NCBI GenBank assembly: GCA_964036195.1
Contig: OZ038459.1
Coordinates: forward strand, 8,615,206-8,679,205
Length of the DNA: 64,000 bases
Reading direction: 5' to 3'
From: Sphaerolaimus hirsutus
Taxonomy: Eukaryota; Nematoda; Chromadorea; Monhysterida; Sphaerolaimidae
Both the position numbers and the translations under genes were made by a program. Positions 60,301-64,000 of this stretch are shown piece after piece. The notes below the pieces were generated by a model. That model saw only the letters and a list, made by a program, of their open reading frames with translations, was not told the origin of the DNA and did not search any database. The first letter of the stretch is position 1; the number at the start of each line of letters is the position of its first letter.

Positions 60301-63300
60301 TTTTTTTTTACCTTTCCGTTTTCCGTAAAGTGAAAAAATTTTACCTTTCCGTTTTCCATTTTCCGTAAAAAAAAATTTTTGACACCCTAGCCACCATACA
60401 GATCTTTGAAACGTTCGAACGATTTGTTTTCCGATTTTTTTTGGTTATGGGTGATGACTTCCGACTTTTCACTCCGACTTCCGATTTTTGTGCTGCATGT
60501 GGAGCACCAAAAATGCTTGGAAAAATGGATGCCAACTTTCAAAATAGGTATTCATGTGCAGATCAATATGGATCACGGATTATATTATATCGTTGGGAGA
60601 ACATTCACATGCGCTAGTTTCGACCGATTTTGCTAGACTAGCGTCTAATCTGAGCTGGTTCTCTTCAGTAACAAGCAGCTCAGTCAACTTAGACAGTTAG
60701 CTTATAACGACATAAATTAAATCCAAAACTAAACATGAACAATATAGGTAGATAGCCAGCATGATGAGCCACTTATTTTAACAATAAATTTTGCATGAAT
60801 ATTTATGCAAAATAACTGCTAGTGTTTGGTGATATGTAAAAAAGAGCAATACTTTGGGCCAGCCGCTGCCCGTAAAACGAAATGTAAAATGCGAAACGTC
60901 ATGAAAAATGCAAAAAATACTTTGTTAAAGTTATCTCACATTTTACCAGGATAATTATAGTTAACTTGAAAGCTAACCAGTAAAAATATATTGCATGGCA
61001 TTTTTCAGCATGTGAGTGCTGGTGCTCTCCTTGATCCAGGGGGCACTCCCAGACCCTGTAACAGAGTTGTTAGAATTACTGAACTTTTTTAAAAGTATAT
61101 GTAAACGTAAAGTATTTTTTTTTTACTCACCACAAAGTATAGAAAACGTTTTTTTTACTCGTACGTACGCGTAAATGTGGGTACTTTTCTGTTAGTGTAG
61201 TTACTTTATAAATATGTCCCACATTGAATTTTCATAAATACATTTTCCGTACGCGTACGCTTTGAAAGTGTACGCGTACAAGTGCGTACGGTATTTTTTT
61301 GAAAAGTATATGTAAATGTATTTACCGCGTACTCGCGTACGCGTATTTTTCGAGTAAACGTACATACCTTTTAACAACTCTGCCCTGTAAACAGCCCTGT
61401 AAAATATAAAATGTCATGCAAAGTGTCAAAAGTCATGTAAAATGCCCTGCAAAATGGCAAACGTACGTACAGGGCATTTTAAAGGGCCTGGGACTGGCAC
61501 CAGCACTTCCCACTCAAAAACACGCCGCCCACGCACGCAGATCTGCCTACGGCCTAGACGCAGCAGTGGCTCACCGGAGCGAGTCGCTTCAGGTCACCGA
61601 AGCGGACATCCGCGCCGAGATGGACACGGACGGCGTCAAGGTCAAGGCGGCCGTGCGCCACCACAGCATGGTCATGAACGAGGAGCAGGTGCCAGTGCCG
61701 CAAAAGGGGTAGTGAACAACTGTTTGAGAAGTGAGAAGTGGAATGGGAAGAGAATTGAGAAGTGAAATGAGAAGTGAAATGAAAAGTAAATTTTTATGAA
61801 AATTACACAAAAACTTTTATTTTGATTAAAATTTCCTATTTTATTCTATCCAGCAAAAAAATTTAAATGCTTGATTTGAAAGCATTATTATTTGATTTTT
61901 TTTGCATTTTCTTGTCACTTTATTGCCACTTTTGAAAATTGTTACCTTTCACTTCTCAATTCACTTTTCAGTCCCCATTTCACTTCTCACTTCTCAAGTG
62001 GTTTTTGACTTCTCCTTTGGCGGCACTGGCCCCAGGTGCGCCTCATGCTCGAGGACCAGCAGCACACGGCGCTAGTCAAGTGCGTACTGCTGTCCATCTG
62101 CTACGCGGCAAATCTTGGCGGCACTGGAACTCTCACTGGCACCGGGCCAAATTTGGTGTTTAGGGGACAGTTGGACGCGTGAGTTCATTTGATGGGTGGA
62201 TGAGGTGATGGGGTTGGTACACTAAATAATGAACAGTACAGTACGAAGACAAGCGCGAACATTTGAACACAGCGTATTTCCTCGAAATACCCCCAAGGGT
62301 TTATTATTTCGCCAGCAATAAATATTTGAGGGTGTTAATTCGAGGGGGTGTTATTTCGTCAGAAATATCACACATTTATCGGTGCAAAGACACTTGGCTA
62401 ATTTGGAATAAATTATGGGATCGGAATAAAGGAAACGTTATCGGGACAAAGATTGCGCCTTAAAATGTTTCGGGATCGGGTTTGGTTTTGAGATTTTGGG
62501 ATCAGGGACGGGGTTTCGGGATCGAGACTGATAAATCCCGGTATTTTTCAGGATTCGGTGCCGGGATCCCGTTTGAACCCTGAATGCGAGTAAACTATCG
62601 CCTACCCTTCCAGCCTGTACCCCGGCAAAGACACGGGCATCAGCTTCGCGTCGTGGATGCCGCTGGCCATCCCGCCCATGCTGCTGTGCCTGGTGCTCGC
62701 CTGGTTCTGGCTGCAGCTCGCCTGTCTGGTGCCAGTCCCAGACCCTGTAAAATGTAAAATGTCATGCAGTGTCAAAAGTCATGGAAAATGCCCTGCAAAA
62801 TAGCAACCGAGTTGCTATTTTGCAGGGCATTTCCATGAAATTTGACACATTGCATGACATTTGACATCTTACACGGCTTTTACAGGATCTGGGAGTGCCC
62901 CCAGGGCGTCAAGCGCACGTTCAGCTGCCAAAGGAAGCCGCTGCACGTGCGCAATGCGGCAGAGTTCGCCCTGACTAGGAGATATGCGGCCTTGGGCAGG
63001 ATTAGGTGAGGTTTAAGTGCAGAGCACAATCAATCAGTTCAATCAAGCACAGAGGATTTGATGTGATTGGTATTATATGATAACAAAGTGTAACGCTATC
63101 GCAAGGAAGTAACCGATACCGATTTTTACCTAACTTTAAAGTGACGATATTTACCGCAAAGGTTCTTCTGTCCAATTTCACCATTGAAGTTTTCTATGAC
63201 TACTTTTCAATGCTATAACATTCCTATTCCAGAGGTTTACTATTTAGGATACGTAAGTTAATTTTTACTATTCCAAAACATTCCAGTAACATTTCAAGTG

Positions 63301-64000
63301 AAAGTAGAATTATGCATTCTCGCCATGACCAAAAAGGAATTACCTAGTTGCCAATCCCAGACCCTGTTAAAGCCCTGTAAAATGTAAAATGTCATGCAAA
63401 GTGTCAAAAGTGATGGAAAATGCCCTGCAAAATGGCAACTCGGTTGCCATTTTGCAGGGCATTTTCCATGACTTTTGACACTTTGCATGACATTTCATAT
63501 ATTACAGGGCTTTTACAGGGTGTCTCTGTGAGTGCCCCTAGGTAAATACCATTCAAATGGCCCCACGCCAAATCAATCACACGCTAGTTGACGGTCAATG
63601 ACAGTTGACGGTTGACGTCAAAACTAGTCAATTAATTTATACTTTTACCCACTCACAGCTTCAATGAGTGGTCAGCAGTGGTCTGGTTCTTTTTGTTAAT
63701 AGCGCTATGGATATTCAGAGAGCCAAAGTTCATGCCCGGCTGGGCGAACTTGTTCCCAACAGATCCTAATGGAAAGAGGTTCATTTCTAATGATTGAATG
63801 TGAACATTCGCGTTTTGCTGGAATTGAACGCAAATAGACATGCTTAAAAACTACGCAGCTATATCTCTGACGCTGTTGCATCGATGTTCGTCAGCGTCAT
63901 ACTATTTGTCTGGCCGAAATCGATGCCGGACTTCACAGGTGTGCTCCCTACCTTGAACTTATTCTGTTCTGACGTTCACATCAAACAAATTTCAGGCGAA
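48332..64000 (+). CDS. SLC13 family Na+/dicarboxylate-citrate-sulfate cotransporter (5' part, 14 exons, runs off window)
   Basis: Exons with consistent phases: 48332-48411, 48588-48658, 51616-51713, 53883-54032, 55151-55302, 55855-56049, 56223-56333, 61541-61688, 62036-62178, 62614-62728, 62905-63005, 63659-63778, 63859-63938, 63996-64000 (continues). The N-terminal ~50 residues are hydrophilic ([12 protein letters not shown]), then the first membrane segment [16 protein letters not shown]. Family hallmarks follow: [33 protein letters not shown], the first SNT sodium-binding motif in [15 protein letters not shown], a long charged cytoplasmic loop, then [25 protein letters not shown] and [10 protein letters not shown]. 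These are the order and motifs of SLC13 (NaDC/NaCT/INDY) plasma-membrane cotransporters, which import di- and tricarboxylates or sulfate with sodium. Substrate cannot be told from this part. Four introns (48412, 56050, 61689, 62729) are introner elements. The second SNT motif and the C-terminus lie beyond the window. Confidence 0.93.
48412..48587 (+). mobile_element. Introner element forming SLC13 intron 1 (176 bp)
   Basis: Exon ...GGGCACATCAG, then GTGCCAGTCCCAGACCCTG ... GTCTGGGACTGCCCC, CAG, then CTACGCGGAC. The whole intron is the element plus one copy of the 3-bp duplication CAG (48409-48411 and 48585-48587). Removal gives KGHISYADNVV in frame (phase 2). The body folds back on itself: TGTAAAATGTC...AAAGTGTCAAAAGTCAT is complementary to the second half. 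Confidence 0.93.
49068..50071 (+). pseudogene. Unrecognised AT-rich coding-like block inside SLC13 intron 2
   Basis: Three consecutive open stretches lie on the plus strand: 49068-49433 (about 121 codons, e.g. [16 protein letters not shown]), 49554-49815 (about 87 codons, e.g. [15 protein letters not shown], ending NEVH), and 49871-50071 (66 codons, e.g. [18 protein letters not shown]). The first ends at a GTGAGT donor and the second is preceded by a TAG acceptor, but the phases do not match. The third has the same problem. Base composition and codon use are much more AT-rich than in the SLC13 exons on either side. I do not recognise the protein. It may be a decayed gene, a piece of a mobile element or an old insertion. 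The hairpin at about 48978-49035 just upstream suggests mobile DNA nearby. Confidence 0.3.
50378..51385. mobile_element. hAT-like CAGGGTT element in SLC13 intron 2
   Basis: Ends CAGGGTTATCAAAATCTCAG and ATAAAACCAACCCTG; exact 8-bp duplication TTCACTTG (50370-50377, 51386-51393). Contains a GTAAAGTGTC fold-back region (about 50636-51030) resembling the introner body, including the left word GGGGCAGTCCCAAGCC. Confidence 0.88.
51752..53024. mobile_element. CACACTAGTTGAC-family element with nested element, SLC13 intron 3
   Basis: Ends CACACACACACTAGTTGACAT and ATGTCAGCTAGTATGTGTGTG. The centre (about 52060-52830) is a separate inverted-repeat element, starting TTTCCTCGAATAATCCCCCAGTC and ending in its complement, that shares sequence with the Tc1-like element at 37758. 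Confidence 0.7.
53028..53822. mobile_element. hAT-like element, CAGAGTTGTTAAAATACC family, SLC13 intron 3
   Basis: Ends CACAGTTGTTAAAATACCGG and CTTTCGCAACTCTG. Flanks GAGCCCAT (53020-53027) and AAGCCCAT (53823-53830) differ at one base. It ends about 60 bases before the exon at 53883. Confidence 0.88.
54051..54299. repeat. TACCGTA-ended CTCGAAATACCCCC element, SLC13 intron 4
   Basis: Ends ACCGTATTTCCTCGAAATACC and GTAATTCGAGGAAATACGGTA, starting 19 bases past the donor of the exon 53883-54032. Confidence 0.78.
54642..55082. repeat. TACCGTA-ended CTCGAAATACCCCC element, SLC13 intron 4
   Basis: Ends CTACCGTATTTCCTCGAAATACC and GTATTTTGAGGAAATACGGTAG; long G runs within. Confidence 0.78.
55320..55800. 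mobile_element. CACACTAGTTGAC-family element in SLC13 intron 5
   Basis: Ends GGCCACGCACACTAGTTGACAT and ATGTCAACTAGTTTGCGCGGGCCC. It starts 18 bases after the donor CT|GTCAGTGCGG and occupies most of this 552-bp intron. Interior resembles 22925-23095. Confidence 0.8.
56050..56222 (+). mobile_element. Introner element forming SLC13 intron 6 (173 bp)
   Basis: Exon ...AGCTCGCCCAG, then GTGCCAGTCCCAGACCCTG ... GGTCCGGGACTGCCCC, CAG, then ACGCAGCGGC. 3-bp duplication CAG at 56047-56049 and 56220-56222. Join gives [11 protein letters not shown] in frame. Central hairpin CCTGCAAAATGGCAAC / GTTGCCATTTTGCAGG with a 4-base loop. Confidence 0.93.
56704..57374 (-). pseudogene. BEL/Pao reverse-transcriptase fragment, outer copy, C-terminal part
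   Basis: Minus-strand frames 57374-56992 ([29 protein letters not shown]) and 56976-56704 ([19 protein letters not shown]). The YVDN replacement of the catalytic Asp is shared with the inner copy, so it preceded the duplication. Frame break between the two parts. Confidence 0.8.
57383..59353. mobile_element. TAGGGTGTCAA composite element, inner copy
   Basis: Ends TAGGGTGTCAAATTTCCG and TTTTTGACACCCTA; exact 8-bp duplication GTTTTGAG (57375-57382, 59354-59361). The uninterrupted version of the target, ACTGGTTTTGAGGCATC, is present inside this inner copy at about 58301-58317. That shows the inner copy landed within its twin's captured sequence. Confidence 0.93.
57640..58866 (-). pseudogene. 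BEL/Pao-type reverse-transcriptase fragment (inner copy)
   Basis: Minus-strand frames 58866-58333, 58230-57922 and 57912-57727 read as consecutive parts of a BEL/Pao pol. The first has [23 protein letters not shown] and [20 protein letters not shown]; then the [17 protein letters not shown] region (best seen in the outer copy) and YVDNFIMSV at the place of the YVDD active site; then [11 protein letters not shown]. Stops and frame changes separate the parts, and Asn replaces the second catalytic Asp (YVDN), so it is inactive. Gag, integrase and LTRs are absent: this is a passenger, not a functioning retroelement. Confidence 0.8.
59382..59915 (-). pseudogene. BEL/Pao reverse-transcriptase fragment, outer copy, N-terminal part
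   Basis: Near-identical to 58333-58866, with the same start and the same end (ARDCT versus ARDYT); [11 protein letters not shown] is closer to the family consensus than the inner copy. It belongs to the outer element and continues across the inner insertion into 56992-57374. Confidence 0.8.
61040..61500 (-). mobile_element. Introner-family element, reverse orientation, with nested hAT-like element
   Basis: Left end GGGGCACTCCCAGACCCTG, right end GGGCCTGGGACTGGCAC; CAG on both sides (61037-61039, 61501-61503). The hAT-like copy 61062-61382 is inserted near its left end. It lies in SLC13 intron 7, 40 bases before the exon at 61541, and its orientation offers no splice sites to the gene. Confidence 0.85.
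61062..61382. mobile_element. hAT-like element nested in an introner-family copy
   Basis: Ends CAGAGTTGTTAGAATTAC and CTTTTAACAACTCTG; exact 8-bp duplication CCCTGTAA (61054-61061, 61383-61390) taken from the introner terminus. Interior TACGCGTACG-rich palindromic words. Confidence 0.92.
61689..62035 (+). mobile_element. Second-family introner forming SLC13 intron 8 (347 bp)
   Basis: Exon ...GAGGAGCAG, then GTGCCAGTGCCGCAAAAGG ... CCTTTGGCGGCACTGGCCC, CAG, then GTGCGCCTC. CAG duplication at 61686-61688 and 62033-62035. Arms are GAAGTGAGAAGTG-type words and their complement. Body unrelated to the GTCAAAAGTCATG family, but the architecture is the same. Join EEQVRLMLE is in frame and matches SLC13. 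Confidence 0.88.
62273..62370. repeat. Partial TACCGTA-type element, SLC13 intron 9
   Basis: Starts CGTATTTCCTCGAAATACCCCC and continues GGGTTTATTATTTCGCCAG and GGGGGTGTTATTTCGTCAGAAAT; the opposite end is missing. Confidence 0.6.
62729..62904 (+). mobile_element. Introner element forming SLC13 intron 10 (176 bp)
   Basis: Exon ...CTCGCCTGTCTG, then GTGCCAGTCCCAGACCCTG ... GGATCTGGGAGTGCCCC, CAG, then GGCGTCAAG. The flanks are CTG (62726-62728) and CAG (62902-62904), a one-base mismatch. Join ACLGVKRTF is in frame (phase 0). Central hairpin CCTGCAAAATAGCAAC / GTTGCTATTTTGCAGG. Confidence 0.92.
63348..63538 (+). mobile_element. Introner-family element inside SLC13 intron 11
   Basis: Starts TTGCCAATCCCAGACCCTG and ends GTCTCTGTGAGTGCCCC; TAG on both sides (63345-63347, 63539-63541). 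The first base is T instead of G, so the usual GT donor is lost. It lies within intron 63006-63658 and does not bound an exon. Confidence 0.82.
63577..63632. repeat. CACACTAGTTGAC-family fragment
   Basis: CACACGCTAGTTGACGG ... GTCAAAACTAGTC, a 50-bp near-palindrome, 27 bases before the exon at 63659. Confidence 0.6.

Larger units (their letters stand above)
56459..60389. mobile_element. TAGGGTGTCAA composite element carrying BEL/Pao fragments (outer copy)
   Basis: Ends TAGGGTGTCAACTTTCCG and TTTTTGACACCCTA; exact 8-bp duplication GCCACCAT (56451-56458, 60390-60397), as in hAT elements. Sub-terminal regions are TTTCCGTTTTCCGGCAG tandem arrays. Between them lie retroelement polymerase pieces on the minus strand, interrupted by an inserted second copy of the same element (57383-59353). 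It sits in SLC13 intron 7 (56334-61540). Confidence 0.9.

Overview
This is a window of animal nuclear DNA. It has GT–AG introns, interrupted genes, no operons and very dense DNA-transposon content. The gene set (anosmin-1/KAL1, a tau-tubulin-kinase-like member of the CK1 family, a PAN plus C-type-lectin-like secreted protein, an SLC13 sodium/anion cotransporter) points to an invertebrate bilaterian. An arthropod, possibly a crustacean, is my best guess, but nothing in the window proves it.

Layout. (1) 2003–19554 (+): an anosmin-1 homologue in 13 exons, with a first coding exon at 2003 and most of the gene compacted into 14.3–19.6 kb. (2) 20656–24231 (−): a TTBK-like kinase in seven recognisable exons. 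Its 5' end (to about 25.5 kb) is interrupted by a TTA-flanked MITE and a hAT-type element. (3) 29239–34211 (+): a small secreted protein with a PAN-like and a CTLD-like region. (4) 39639–39916 (+): an orphan terminal exon carrying a PAN domain, with a partial tandem duplicate at about 40097. (5) 48332–64000 (+): the first 14 exons of an SLC13 (NaDC/INDY-type) transporter that runs off the window. The remaining 35–48 kb and the long introns are mostly nested transposons.

The most exciting signal is a set of introners, transposons that have become introns. Five introns (22354–22563 and 20839–21200 in the kinase; 48412–48587, 56050–56222 and 62729–62904 in the SLC13 gene) consist entirely of one fold-back element family. 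It begins GTGCCAGTCCCAGACC and ends GGTCTGGGACTGCCCC. A sixth intron (61689–62035) is an unrelated-bodied element with the same design. Each copy is flanked by a 3-bp direct repeat, usually CAG. The element's own first bases supply the 5' GT, and the duplicated CAG supplies the 3' AG, so removal restores the ancestral reading frame exactly. In one kinase intron the target was CTG, so the duplicate does not give an AG. That copy either uses a non-canonical acceptor or breaks the frame.

Around these sit several other families whose target-site duplications can be read directly. hAT-like elements with 8-bp duplications include one that has carried BEL/Pao polymerase fragments and inserted into a second copy of itself (56459–60389). 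There is also a 9-bp-duplication foldback (23412–24036), a TTA-duplication MITE, a Tc1/mariner-like element, and a group of elements sharing TACCGTA ends. No rRNA, tRNA or CRISPR was found.
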